Shown here piece by piece: positions 43,295 through 53,955 of a DNA stretch of 64,000 nucleotides. Source of the stretch: Micromonosporaceae bacterium KJ-029 (GTDB lineage Bacteria; Actinomycetota; Actinomycetes; Mycobacteriales; Micromonosporaceae). Position 1 is the first letter of the stretch; each line of letters starts with the position of its first letter. The notes beneath the pieces are model-generated. The model was not told where the DNA came from and searched no databases. It saw only the letters and a program-made list of their open reading frames with translations. Location of the stretch: NCBI GenBank assembly GCA_005402585.1, contig BIFP01000067.1, forward strand, positions 248,001 to 312,000, in the 5' to 3' direction. Position numbers and translations under genes: made by a program.

Positions 43295-44338
43295 TCACCG
43301 GAGGACGCGCTTGTCCGGGTCGAGTGATCGGGGCAGCTTGATGGTGATCCACTCGTTGTCCTCGGCCACCCCGGGCGTACGGCCGGTGGAGAACGGGAAG
43401 TTGTTGTCGTTCAGTACGGCGACGGTCCGCTCGTCCAGGATCACCACGTTCTCGATGGTCTGGAACGGGAACGTGAAGGTGGTGCCGAAGCCGCCCAACC
43501 GCTTCGGGTTGGCGACGTTCATGAGGTCGACGAGGAGCGTCTTGTCCAGCAGCCCGTCCCGGTTCCGGTCGCGCGTGTCGGCCACGTAGAGCCGCTTGAT
43601 GACGGCGCCGACGTCCTGGCCGTTGTCCCGCTCGATGACCAGGAAGCGGTGCTTGTCGATTGCGATGGCGTCGCCGATCGCCAGGTTGGGGGCGTCGAGC
43701 GGGTAGGTGTACCGCTTGCTGGTGTACGCGCCGGTCCGCAGGTCGAACTCGTTGAGCCGCAGGTGTCCCGCCGGGTCCCCGGTGACGGTTCCCTCCAGCA
43801 GCGGGTACAGGTAACGGCCGTCGGGCGAGGCGGCGAGGCCCTCGAAGCCTTTGCTGCTGCCGAGGGTGGCAACGACTCCCGTGCGGGCAGCGGTCTCCGG
43901 GGCGACCACGCCGTCGAGCGGGATCGGCGCCGCCAGCAGCCGGCCGGCCCGGTCGAAGTGCAGCAGGTACGGACCGAACTCGTCGCCGATCCAGTACGTG
44001 CCGTCGGCGGCCTTGACGATCGACTCGACGTCGAACCCGACCAGCCGATCCAGGGTTTCTCCGGCATCGCGGACAACGGTGACGGCACGTTCGACGTGCT
44101 GTCGGACAACGAAGGGCGTGCGGTAGCCGTTCGTGTTGCCCGTGACGAGGCTGCCGGAGGGTTCGCTGCCCGGCACGAACGTCGCGGCGGGCAGTGCCGC
44201 GAAGCCGGTCAGCGTCGGTGTGGTGACCTTCGGGCCGCCGGCGAAGGAGGCGTTGCCGGCTAGGGCGAGGACGAGCGCGAGTGCGCTGGTGCCGGCGAGT
44301 GCCCGCCCCAGTGACGTGTTGCTGATGATCCTTCTCAT
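43295..44338 (-). CDS. Esterase-like/phytase-family secreted protein with an apparent internal inversion
   Basis: 347 residues from ATG, with a signal peptide (residues 1-~33). GFDVESIVKAADGTYWIGDEFGPYLLH, GSSKGFEGLAASPDGRYLYPLLEG and FPFQTIENVVILDERTVAVLNDNNFPF (key parts: IVKAADGTYWIGDEFGPYLL, GFEGLAASPDGRYLYPLLEG, IENVVILDERTVAVLNDNNF) match the esterase-like activity of phytase family. The expected N-terminal block QPxQGFSG...DNGDG...LSDN is absent from the coding frame; instead, residues ~77-99 read VVRQHVERAVTVVRDAGETL, and the complementary (plus) strand at 44042-44110 encodes exactly QPIQGFSGIADNGDGTFDVL followed by SDN. So this ~70-base piece seems inverted, with a further loss of the ~70-100 residues normally following. 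The frame survived. Function is doubtful. Confidence 0.72.
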   Translation of the reverse strand: MRRIISNTSLGRALAGTSALALVLALAGNASFAGGPKVTTPTLTGFAALPAATFVPGSEPSGSLVTGNTNGYRTPFVVRQHVERAVTVVRDAGETLDRLVGFDVESIVKAADGTYWIGDEFGPYLLHFDRAGRLLAAPIPLDGVVAPETAARTGVVATLGSSKGFEGLAASPDGRYLYPLLEGTVTGDPAGHLRLNEFDLRTGAYTSKRYTYPLDAPNLAIGDAIAIDKHRFLVIERDNGQDVGAVIKRLYVADTRDRNRDGLLDKTLLVDLMNVANPKRLGGFGTTFTFPFQTIENVVILDERTVAVLNDNNFPFSTGRTPGVAEDNEWITIKLPRSLDPDKRVLR

Positions 44339-44448
44339 GGGCCGGACATTAGGGAACATGAATGAACCGGAGGCGGCGCCGGGATGGCGTCGGTGGGGCG
44401 CGACGGGGGCCGTCGGGACGATCGGATCGGTGCGTAGGCGATAGCCGG

Positions 44449-45249
44449 TCAGCGGGGTTTCTCGGCGACGAAGATGGCGGTGCCGGGGAAGAGCCGCCCG
44501 CGCAGCGGGCTCCACTGCCCCCAGGTTCCCTCGTGTCCCGCGGGCCACTCCGGTTCCACCAGGTCGACCAGCCGGAACCCGGTGCCGACCAGTTCCCGGA
44601 CCCGGTCGCCGAGGGTGCGGTGCTGCTCGACGTACGTGGCCACGCCGCGCGCGTTCTGCTCCACGTACGGCTGGGTGTCGAAGTAGGAGTGGACGGCGAC
44701 GAGCCCGCCCTCGCCCGGGTCGTCGAGGAAGATCCATCGCATCGGGTGCGTGACCGAGAAGACCCAGCGACCGCCGGGCCGCAGCACCCGGTGGACCTCC
44801 CGCATCAGTGCCGCCGAGTCCTCGACGAACGGCACCGCACCGAACGCCGTGCAGGCGGTGTCGAAGGCCGCGTCGGCGAAGGGCAGCGCCAGGGCGTCGG
44901 CGTGCACCAGCGGGACGTGTACCCCGCTGCGGGCGGCGGCCTGCGCGGCGTGCCGCAACATTCCGGCGGAGAGGTCCAGCGCGACCGGCCGGGCGCCCTG
45001 GGTGGCCAGCCAGCGGGAGCAGGACGCGGCACCGCAGCCGACCTCGAGGACGCGCCGGCCGGCCAGCTCGCCGAGCAGCCGGGCGTCCGCCTCGCGCAGC
45101 CCTTCCGGGCACCAGACGAAGTCCACGTCGCCCAGGAACGCACCGTGCTCGGCCTGGTAGTCGTCGGCGTCCGCGTCCCACCAGCCACGGTTGGCCTGGC
45201 GGACCTCGTCGGCAGCTACCCGGCGGCGGGTCACCCTGTCGTCGTCCAC
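44449..45249 (-). CDS. SAM-dependent methyltransferase (class I)
   Basis: 266 residues from GTG. Motif I RRVLEVGCGAASCSRWLATQ is reduced here to VLEVGCGAASCSRWL; then ARPVALDLSAGML, FDTACTAFGAVPFV and LREVHRVLRPGGRWVFSVTHP-type motif (LMREVHRVLRPGGRWVFSV). These define a methyltransferase of the UbiE/type 11 group. RQANRGWWDADADDYQAEHG at the N-terminus recalls a subgroup found throughout actinobacteria. Substrate not inferable; it may share a strand with the phytase-like gene but 110 bases separate them. Confidence 0.92.
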   Translation of the reverse strand: MDDDRVTRRRVAADEVRQANRGWWDADADDYQAEHGAFLGDVDFVWCPEGLREADARLLGELAGRRVLEVGCGAASCSRWLATQGARPVALDLSAGMLRHAAQAAARSGVHVPLVHADALALPFADAAFDTACTAFGAVPFVEDSAALMREVHRVLRPGGRWVFSVTHPMRWIFLDDPGEGGLVAVHSYFDTQPYVEQNARGVATYVEQHRTLGDRVRELVGTGFRLVDLVEPEWPAGHEGTWGQWSPLRGRLFPGTAIFVAEKPR

Positions 45250-45607
45250 TCGCCTACGCTAGGCCCCCGGGCCGCCCGGAACCCCGTCGGGCCACCGGGA
45301 CGAATGGTGCTCGTGTGACGGATGAGACAGCGGCGGCCCCTTTACCGCATGAAATCTCCTCTTTCGCAGCTGGTGAGGTCGCGAGGAGACGGGAGGGCTT
45401 GCACGCTGTGGTAATGCAGCGGGTAGGGTAGAGGATGCGCTCGCGGATCGTGTGCCTCGGCAGGGAGCAGGTGCGCGGTCGACGGAGTCACATCAAGATC
45501 TCGTTCAGCGATTTCCGGGTGGGCCCGCCGGCGGATCCGTTGGCGCGCACAGGTCACCGCGACACCAGCCTGCTGTGACACACCATCCGACCGGAGCAAC
45601 CGCCCAC
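45250..45607 (+). other. 358-base intergenic region with rpsA leader
   Basis: No gene seen. It separates divergent genes (methyltransferase and rpsA). A possible rpsA promoter is TTGCAC at 45399-45404 and TAGGGT at 45424-45429 (19-base spacer), leaving a leader of about 170 bases. I see no clear S1 autoregulatory structure by eye. Confidence 0.4.
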
Positions 45608-47095
45608 ATGACGAGCAGCATCGAGGCCCCCTCGAGCGCCACCAAGGTCACCGTCGACGACCTCGGCTCTGAGGAGGCTTTCCTCGCCGCGATCGACGAG
45701 ACCATCAAGTACTTCAACGACGGCGACATTGTCGAAGGCACCGTCGTCAAGGTCGACCGGGACGAGGTCCTGCTCGACATCGGCTACAAGACCGAGGGTG
45801 TCATCCCCTCTCGGGAGTTGTCGATCAAGCACGACGTGGACCCGGCAGAGGTCGTCTCGGTGGGCGACCACATCGAGGCCCTCGTCCTCCAGAAGGAGGA
45901 CAAGGAGGGTCGGCTGATCCTCTCGAAGAAGCGGGCGCAGTACGAGCGGGCCTGGGGCACGATCGAGAAGATCAAGGACGAGGACGGCGTCGTCCGCGGT
46001 TCGGTCATCGAGGTGGTCAAGGGCGGCCTCATCCTCGACATCGGGCTGCGTGGCTTCCTGCCCGCCTCCCTGGTCGAGATGCGGCGGGTGCGTGACCTGC
46101 AGCCGTACGTGGGCCGCGAGCTCGAAGCCAAGATCATCGAGCTGGACAAGAACCGCAACAACGTGGTCCTGTCCCGCCGGGCCTGGCTGGAGCAGACGCA
46201 GTCCGAGGTGCGTACCGAGTTCCTCAACAAGCTCCAGAAGGGGCAGGTCCGCAAGGGCGTCGTCTCCTCGATCGTCAACTTCGGCGCGTTCGTCGACCTC
46301 GGCGGCGTGGACGGTCTGGTGCACGTCTCCGAGCTGTCCTGGAAGCACATCGACCACCCGTCCGAGGTCGTCGAGGTGGGCCAGGAGGTCGAGGTCGAGG
46401 TCCTGGACGTCGACCTGGACCGCGAGCGGGTCTCGCTGTCGCTGAAGGCGACCCAGGAGGACCCGTGGCGGCAGTTCGCCCGCACCCACGCGATCCAGCA
46501 GATCGTGCCGGGTAAGGTCACCAAGCTGGTGCCGTTCGGCGCCTTCGTCCGGGTGGACGACGGCATCGAGGGCCTGGTCCACATCTCCGAGCTGGCCGAG
46601 CGCCACGTGGAGATCCCGGAGCAGGTCGTCCAGGTCGGCTCCGAGGTCATGGTCAAGGTCATCGACATCGACCTGGAGCGCCGCCGGATCTCGCTGTCGC
46701 TCAAGCAGGCCAACGAGGGCTTCGTCGAGGGCGAGGAGCACTTCGACCCGACCCTCTACGGCATGGCCGCGACCTACGACGCCGAGGGCAACTACATCTA
46801 CCCGGAGGGCTTCGACCCGGAGACGGGCGAGTGGCTCGAGGGGTACGACAAGCAGCGCGAGACGTGGGAGCAGCAGTACGCCGAGGCGCGGCAGCGCTGG
46901 GAGGCGCACCAGAAGCAGGTGCAGACCTCCCGGGCCGCCGAGGCCGAGGCCGCTGCCAACCCGCAGCCCGCCGCCACCGGCACCACCACCTCGACCAGCG
47001 CGGCGCCGAGCCGTCAGGCCGAGGAGCCCGCTGGCACCCTGGCCACCGACGAGGCGCTCGCCGCTCTGCGGGAGAAGCTCGCCGGCGGCAAGTGA
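45608..47095 (+). CDS. rpsA: 30S ribosomal protein S1
   Basis: 495 residues from ATG (MTSSIEAPSSATKVTVDDLG), GGAG about 13 bases upstream. Four S1/OB domains begin near residues 39 (GDIVEGTVVKVDRDEVLLDI), 124 (VVRGSVIEVVKGGLILDIGL), 211 (GQVRKGVVSSIVNFGAFVDL) and 298 (VPGKVTKLVPFGAFVRVDDG). The actinobacterial protein has four rather than the six domains of E. coli. The C-terminal ~110 residues are acidic then Ala/Thr/Pro-rich and disordered, with FVEGEEHFDPTLYGMAATYD and EGNYIYPEGFDPETGEWLEG conserved in actinomycetes. Delivers mRNA to the 30S subunit. Confidence 0.97.
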   Translation: MTSSIEAPSSATKVTVDDLGSEEAFLAAIDETIKYFNDGDIVEGTVVKVDRDEVLLDIGYKTEGVIPSRELSIKHDVDPAEVVSVGDHIEALVLQKEDKEGRLILSKKRAQYERAWGTIEKIKDEDGVVRGSVIEVVKGGLILDIGLRGFLPASLVEMRRVRDLQPYVGRELEAKIIELDKNRNNVVLSRRAWLEQTQSEVRTEFLNKLQKGQVRKGVVSSIVNFGAFVDLGGVDGLVHVSELSWKHIDHPSEVVEVGQEVEVEVLDVDLDRERVSLSLKATQEDPWRQFARTHAIQQIVPGKVTKLVPFGAFVRVDDGIEGLVHISELAERHVEIPEQVVQVGSEVMVKVIDIDLERRRISLSLKQANEGFVEGEEHFDPTLYGMAATYDAEGNYIYPEGFDPETGEWLEGYDKQRETWEQQYAEARQRWEAHQKQVQTSRAAEAEAAANPQPAATGTTTSTSAAPSRQAEEPAGTLATDEALAALREKLAGGK

Positions 47096-47163
47096 CCCTG
47101 CGACAACTCCAGCTCGCGGCGTCTGACGCCGTGCAGTGACCTGGAGCTGTTCTGGCGACAACA

Positions 47164-47203
47164 GGCCCCGCCCCGACCCGGTACCCCGGGTCGAGGCGGG
47201 GCC
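47164..47203 (+). terminator. rpsA terminator hairpin
   Basis: An 18-pair stem with one mismatch (GGCCCCGCC-C-CGACCCGG with CCGGGTCG-A-GGCGGGGCC) and a 4-base loop, 68 bases after rpsA. Bases after the stem are CTCGCCG, no T-run. Confidence 0.8.
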
Positions 47204-47335
47204 CTCGCCGTCTCCACCCCCGGCACGCCCTGCCCCCAGGATCCCCGGCGAAAACATGCTGACGGTCTGGCGGGGAGCCTGTTGTCGGTGTGGTCCTGGT
47301 TGGCGGGGCCGGCATGATCGGGTTGACTGGGTGTC

Positions 47336-48517
47336 GTGCTGAGGGTGGGGTTGACCGGCGGGATCGGGTCAGGGAAGAGCGCGGTGGCGCGGCGGCTGGT
47401 CGAGCGGGGAGCCGTGCTCGTCGACGCCGACCAGGTCGCGCGGGAGGTGGTCGCCCCCGGCACCGAGGGGCTGGCCGAGGTCGTGGCCACCTTCTCCGAC
47501 CGGGTCCTCGACGCCGACGGTGCCCTCGACCGGGCCGCCCTCGGCGACCTGGTCTTCTCCGACGAGGCTGCCCGCCGCCGGCTGGAGGCCATCGTCCACA
47601 CCCGGGTGCGGGCCCGTACCGCGGAGTTGATCGCTGCCACACCGGCCGACGCCGTGCTGGTCAACGACGTACCGCTGCTGGTCGAGGTGGGGTTGGCGCC
47701 CACGTACCACCTGGTGGTCGTGGTGCGGACGGCGGTGGAGACCCGGTTGGAGCGGTTGGCCCGCGACCGTGGAATGACCCGCGCGGAGGCCGAACGGCGG
47801 ATCGGCGCCCAGGCCGACGACGCCCGTCGCGGCGCGGTGGCGGACGTGCTGCTCACCAACGACGGCACCCTCGGGCAGTTGCACGCGGCGGTCGATGCGC
47901 TCTGGTACGACCGGCTGGTGCCCTTCGAGGCCAACGTGCGCCACCGGCGGGCGGTGCGGGCGCGCCAGGTCGTGCTGGCCGAGGCTGATCCGACCTGGCC
48001 TCAGCAGTACGCCCGGCTGGCCGCCCGGATCCGGCACGCGGTCGCCCCGGCCGAGCTGCGCATCGACCACATCGGTTCGACCGCGGTGGCCGGCCTGCCC
48101 GCCAAGGACGTCATCGACATCCAGCTGAGCGTGCCGTCCCTGGCCGATGCCGACGGACCGCTGGCCGAGCGGCTCGCCGAAGCCGGCTTTCCCCGGTTGC
48201 CCGGCGACTGGTGGGACAGCCCCCGGCCGGCCGGCAGCGGCCGGTGGGAGAAGCGGCTGCACGGCAGCGCCGACCCGGCCCGCCCGGTCCACCTGCACCT
48301 GCGGGTGACCGGTTCGCCCGGCTGGCGGTACGCCCTGCTGATGCGCGACCACCTCCGGGCCGACCCCGACCGCCGGGCCGCGTATCTGATGCTCAAGCGG
48401 GAACTGGCGGCCGCCGCGCCGGACAGCGGCGCGTACGCCACGGCGAAGGACCCGTGGTTCGACGAGGAGCACCTGCGGGCGGAGGAGTGGGCGGCCCGTA
48501 CCGGTTGGCGCCCCTGA
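47336..48517 (+). CDS. coaE: Dephospho-CoA kinase fused to GrpB domain
   Basis: 393 residues from GTG. Residues 1-~200 are CoaE: P-loop GLTGGIGSGKSAVA, VLVDADQVAREVV, LVNDVPLLVEVGL, R-rich lid (RDRGMTRAEAERRI). It phosphorylates dephospho-CoA at the 3'-OH, the final step of CoA synthesis. Residues ~205-393 are a GrpB/UPF0157 domain (WPQQYARLAARIRHAVA, IDHIGSTAVAGLPAKDVIDI, HLHLRVTGSPGWRYALLMRD), a nucleotidyltransferase-like fold also fused to CoaE in mycobacteria and thought to aid folding or regulate. Same direction as rpsA, behind a terminator. Confidence 0.95.
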   Translation: MLRVGLTGGIGSGKSAVARRLVERGAVLVDADQVAREVVAPGTEGLAEVVATFSDRVLDADGALDRAALGDLVFSDEAARRRLEAIVHTRVRARTAELIAATPADAVLVNDVPLLVEVGLAPTYHLVVVVRTAVETRLERLARDRGMTRAEAERRIGAQADDARRGAVADVLLTNDGTLGQLHAAVDALWYDRLVPFEANVRHRRAVRARQVVLAEADPTWPQQYARLAARIRHAVAPAELRIDHIGSTAVAGLPAKDVIDIQLSVPSLADADGPLAERLAEAGFPRLPGDWWDSPRPAGSGRWEKRLHGSADPARPVHLHLRVTGSPGWRYALLMRDHLRADPDRRAAYLMLKRELAAAAPDSGAYATAKDPWFDEEHLRAEEWAARTGWRP

Positions 48518-48553
48518 CCTCGCCCACAGCCGCTCGTCCCGCTCGGTTACGGC

Positions 48554-50260
48554 TCAGCGCGTCGCGCCTGCGGGGGTCAGTCGGGGCACCCGGCCGGGGG
48601 TCAGGTCGAGCTGCGCCCAGGCCCCGGCCCGGGTCGGCAGTTCCACCCGGCGCAGCAGCCCGTTGCGGTCCATCCAGTAGCGGCTCGGGCCCTTGGCGGT
48701 GTCGACCTCCACGACGTCGACCGGGGTGCCGGCGAGGCTGTCGCCGCGCACCCGCCGGACGCTGCCCTCCGGGCCGGTTCCCCGGGCGGCTCGCAGCGCG
48801 GCGTCCACCAGCGGGTCCAGGGCTTCGGTGCGGTGCGGGTCGGCCCGCCAGCCGGTGTCCGGCGGGGGCACCGGCGGGGGACCGGAGCCGCTGCCCGCGG
48901 ACGGTCCGTCGATCCGGGTGAACCCGCTGCGGTCCCGACGGACCAGGGTCCGCGGGCCGTCCGCGTCGAGGTCGGTGACGCCGAGGTACGCCGTACCCGC
49001 GGTCCAACTCAGCCAGCCCTCGCCGCGCAGGTTGGTACCGGCGGACACGGGACCGGTCAGGGTGACAACAGCCCCGCCGGCAGTGCGCAACCGGTCGGGC
49101 AGCCGGCGCCAGCGGTCCCGTTCGGCGGCGGTGAGGGCGCGCGGCAGGCTGGGCCGGCCACCCAGCGCCTCGACCGGCCGGATCGTGGGGCGGTCGGCCC
49201 GGTTGAGCCGTACGCTCACCGGCCCGAACCCGGGAAGGTTGACCTCCAGCCGGTGCAGCCGGCCGGCCGGGTCCAGCCAGTACCGTGCCGCGCGGCCGTC
49301 GCCGGTAGCCCCAGTGGGGGCGGCGGAGCCGGTGCGGGTGGGCGCGGTTCCGGCACCCGGCAACGGCCCCTCCAGGATGTCGACCGCCTCCCCGTTGATC
49401 CGGTCCCGGCCGACCCAGCGGCCCGCGGGCGGGTCGGCGGGATCCGGGCGGTCGGTGGCCAGGGCGAAGATCAGGCCCAACAGCGGGTCGAGTCGGCGAT
49501 CGGCGGGCAGGCGCCAGCCGTCGGCCGGTGGCACCAGGGGCGGCGTGGCGGGCGTCGGCACCGCCGCCGGATCGGGCCGGACCACCAGCACGGTGGGGGT
49601 GGCCTGCGCCAGACCCCGCAGTGCCCCCGCCCCGGGCCCGCCCACGTCGAGGTAGGCCAGTTGCCGGGCCCAGTCGACCCAGCCGAGGAGATCCGTGCGG
49701 GCCGTCCCGCCATCGATCGTGACATGCAGCCCGGCGCGCAGGTCGCGGTAGTTGGTGACCCGCATGGCGGCCAGCCGTTCCCGCTCGGCCACCGTCATCT
49801 CCCGCGCTGCCGGGTCGCCGGGCGCCCAGTTGACCAGCGTGGCCACCAGCATGACGGCGGAGAGCACGGCGGTCAGGGCGAGCCCGGTCAACGTGAGCCG
49901 GCGCCGGCGGGCGGCTCTCCTCCGCGCCTCGTCGGCCTCCTCGCTCGCCCCGGCGAGGTCCTCGTCCTCTGCCGGGTCGCCGGCGGCCGGGTCCAGCGCG
50001 CGGGGGGACACCCCGGCTCGACGGACCCCGGGCCGCCGCCCCGGCTCGCCGGCCGTGGGATCGGGTTCGGCGAGACCGAGAACGGCGGGCGGCACGGTGC
50101 CGGCCCGGTGCCGCCGCGGGCCGCCGCGGTGCCGGCGGTCGGCTCGGCCGCCGCGAGCACCCGCCGGGCGTCCGGGCCCGGTGGGGCCGGCGGACGGATC
50201 GTCGGGATCGGGACGGTCGGTGTCGCGGGCGCCGGGTGTCGGTCGTGAGGTGTTCTCCAC
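48554..50260 (-). CDS. Membrane-anchored protein with duplicated LolA/LppX-like domain
   Basis: About 568 residues from GTG at 50260 (start uncertain, no clear ribosome site). The N-terminal ~130 residues are Arg/Pro/Asp-rich and disordered, followed by one membrane helix (LTLTGLALTAVLSAVMLVATL) and a large outside part. That part has two related halves, each with a WL/WV-rich strand set, a DPLL/DPLV helix and a D-IL/VVEV...YW-D--GLLRRVE strand set (ARYWLDPAGRLHRLEV in the first, SRYWMDRNGLLRRVEL in the second). Such W/Y-rich repeats resemble LolA/LprG-type lipid-binding folds. Function unknown. It is convergent with coaE and divergent from uvrB. Confidence 0.7.
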   Translation of the reverse strand: MENTSRPTPGARDTDRPDPDDPSAGPTGPGRPAGARGGRADRRHRGGPRRHRAGTVPPAVLGLAEPDPTAGEPGRRPGVRRAGVSPRALDPAAGDPAEDEDLAGASEEADEARRRAARRRRLTLTGLALTAVLSAVMLVATLVNWAPGDPAAREMTVAERERLAAMRVTNYRDLRAGLHVTIDGGTARTDLLGWVDWARQLAYLDVGGPGAGALRGLAQATPTVLVVRPDPAAVPTPATPPLVPPADGWRLPADRRLDPLLGLIFALATDRPDPADPPAGRWVGRDRINGEAVDILEGPLPGAGTAPTRTGSAAPTGATGDGRAARYWLDPAGRLHRLEVNLPGFGPVSVRLNRADRPTIRPVEALGGRPSLPRALTAAERDRWRRLPDRLRTAGGAVVTLTGPVSAGTNLRGEGWLSWTAGTAYLGVTDLDADGPRTLVRRDRSGFTRIDGPSAGSGSGPPPVPPPDTGWRADPHRTEALDPLVDAALRAARGTGPEGSVRRVRGDSLAGTPVDVVEVDTAKGPSRYWMDRNGLLRRVELPTRAGAWAQLDLTPGRVPRLTPAGATR

Positions 50261-50525
50261 GGGAGGATGAACGGGTCGGACCGGGGATCGGTGACGAAAT
50301 GACGGCGCTCGCGGCGGCCGGTCAGCGCGTTCAGCGCGACCACGTCGGGTGCGCACGCCGGAAGGGTGCTGCGACCCTCGGTGCCGGGGGCGGCGCGGCC
50401 TGTGCGGCTCGCCACCGGCCCGGTCGGCCGCCGCGAGCGGCCTACGGGTGAAGCGTAGCGGGGTGAGAAGAACCACACAATGCGAATATCGAAGCCGATC
50501 AGGTGCCAGGTGTAGTCGGCACGGA

Positions 50526-50548
50526 CTGTCGGGCCCCCGGCGTACCGT
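50526..50548 (+). promoter_or_regulatory. PafBC (RecA-NDp type) DNA-damage promoter of uvrB
   Basis: CTGTCGGGC, exactly 8 bases, then TACCGT (50543-50548). This fits TTGTCRGTG-N8-TANNNT in 6 of 9 upstream positions, including the invariant TGTCRG, plus the -10. The ATG lies 7 bases after the -10, as in polA, implying a leaderless mRNA. Confidence 0.6.
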
Positions 50549-50555
50549 GGGTGTC

Positions 50556-52664
<2,109 letters not shown>

Positions 52665-52753
52665 GGCGGTCGGAAAGCTGGTTTCCCGGCGGGATGATAG
52701 CGGAATGCGAGCGTCCTATTGCGCTGGGTGATCGCCGTGCGTACTCTCCCTCA

Positions 52754-52914
52754 GAGACTGTCGGGAACCCCGGGGCGAGCGAGGCGGAGTCCAGGCGGCG
52801 ACCCGGCCAGGCGGAGGTCGGGCCGGATACCGGTGTTGTATCCGGACCGACCTCCAACGCCGCCGGTCGTCGTCTGGGCCCGCCGCAGCCGTCGCGAGGT
52901 TTCCCGACAGTCTC
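52754..52914. mobile_element. MITE-like element, 161 bases
   Basis: Begins GAGACTGTCGGGAA and ends with the inverse TTCCCGACAGTCTC, 14-bp perfect terminal inverted repeats, flanked on both sides by TCA (52751-52753 and 52915-52917), which fits a 3-base TNA target duplication of IS5-group elements. The interior is a hairpin with a 17-of-18 paired stem (52813-52830 with 52838-52855) and weaker pairing outwards. No transposase inside. It sits 90 bases after uvrB and ends just before the ribosome site of the next gene. A pure terminator is the alternative. Confidence 0.62.
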
Positions 52915-52931
52915 TCAGTGGGGAGGCTGGG

Positions 52932-53786
52932 ATGCCGTTGCCAACGAGTCCGGTCATTCGACGTGCGCGACTCGGCGCCGAGCTACGCCAGCTCCGGCGG
53001 CGTGGGGCGCTGACTCTGGAACAGGTGTGTGAGCGGCTCGGTTGGGCGTCCACCTCCAAGCTGTCCCGCATCGAGCTGGGGCAGAGCCGTCCGGATCTGG
53101 CCGACGTGCTCGACCTGCTCGACATCTACCAGGTGTCGTCGTCGCAGCGGGACGCGTTGATCGTCATCGCCCGCGACGCCGCGACCAGTCGGGGCTGGTG
53201 GAAGTCGCTCGGGGAGATGAGCGAACGGCAGCGCACGTACGCCGAACTCGAAGCCGGCGCGGCGGGCATCGTCGAGTACCAGCCCGCCGTCGTGCCCGGC
53301 CTGTTGCAGACCTCGGGGTACGCGCGCCTGCGCATCGCCGCCGGCCAGTTGATCGATCCGGCGGTGGACGTGGAGGCCGACCTACGGGCTCGTGCCGCCC
53401 GGCACGCGGTGCTGCGTCGGGTCGATCCGCCCCGCTACACGGCGGTGCTCACCGAAACGGCCTGCTGGCCCGCCGGCGATCCGGTGGAGGTCTGGCGCGA
53501 ACAGCTGCGACACCTGCTCGACCTGGCCACGCTGCCGCACGTGACGATCCGGCTGCTGCCGGCCGGGGCCGAGCTGGGTCCGGTGCCGCTCACCCCGTTC
53601 TCCTGCTATTCCTTCCCGGACCCGGCGGATCCGCGGACGGTGATGCTGGAGGCGCTGACCACGGATGTCCGGCTGACCAGCGCGACCGACGTCGACCGGT
53701 ACGAGCGGATGAGCGGGTGCCTGCTGGAGGCGGCGTTGCCGGAGGACGAGACAGCGCGGGTGCTGGCCCGCTGGCTCGACGGGTGA
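52932..53786 (+). CDS. XRE-family regulator with DUF5753 domain
   Basis: 284 residues from ATG with GGGGAGG upstream. Helix-turn-helix at residues ~10-65 (LGAELRQLRRRGALTLEQVC, GWASTSKLSRIELGQSRPD), then the DUF5753 domain (EAGAAGIVEYQPAVVPGLLQTSGYAR in short: IVEYQPAVVPGLLQTSGYA; later YTAVLTETACW, LPHVTIRLLPAGAE, EALTTDVRLTSATDVDRYE). This class is very common in Micromonospora and Streptomyces and is usually followed by a small DUF397 gene; none is present here. Targets unknown. The MITE-like element forms its immediate upstream region. Confidence 0.92.
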   Translation: MPLPTSPVIRRARLGAELRQLRRRGALTLEQVCERLGWASTSKLSRIELGQSRPDLADVLDLLDIYQVSSSQRDALIVIARDAATSRGWWKSLGEMSERQRTYAELEAGAAGIVEYQPAVVPGLLQTSGYARLRIAAGQLIDPAVDVEADLRARAARHAVLRRVDPPRYTAVLTETACWPAGDPVEVWREQLRHLLDLATLPHVTIRLLPAGAELGPVPLTPFSCYSFPDPADPRTVMLEALTTDVRLTSATDVDRYERMSGCLLEAALPEDETARVLARWLDG

Positions 53787-53955
53787 CCACTCGCGCGTCG
53801 GCACCGGGCCCGCCGCCCCCGTAGCCCGTCGGGACCGATGCCGACGCGAGGCGCAGGATAGGCCGAAGGTGTGACAGTTTCTGCGCCCGCGATGCGGATT
53901 TCTCCGCCGCGATGTCGCCCCGAGGCTTTGTCGCGCCGGTGGCCCGGTGCTGACG

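Noticed and set aside
47282..47290. Perfect TTGTCGGTG upstream of coaE (and again at 17257-17265 before pyk)
   Set aside because: No TANNNT follows at 8 bases in either case, so the PafBC promoter motif is incomplete.
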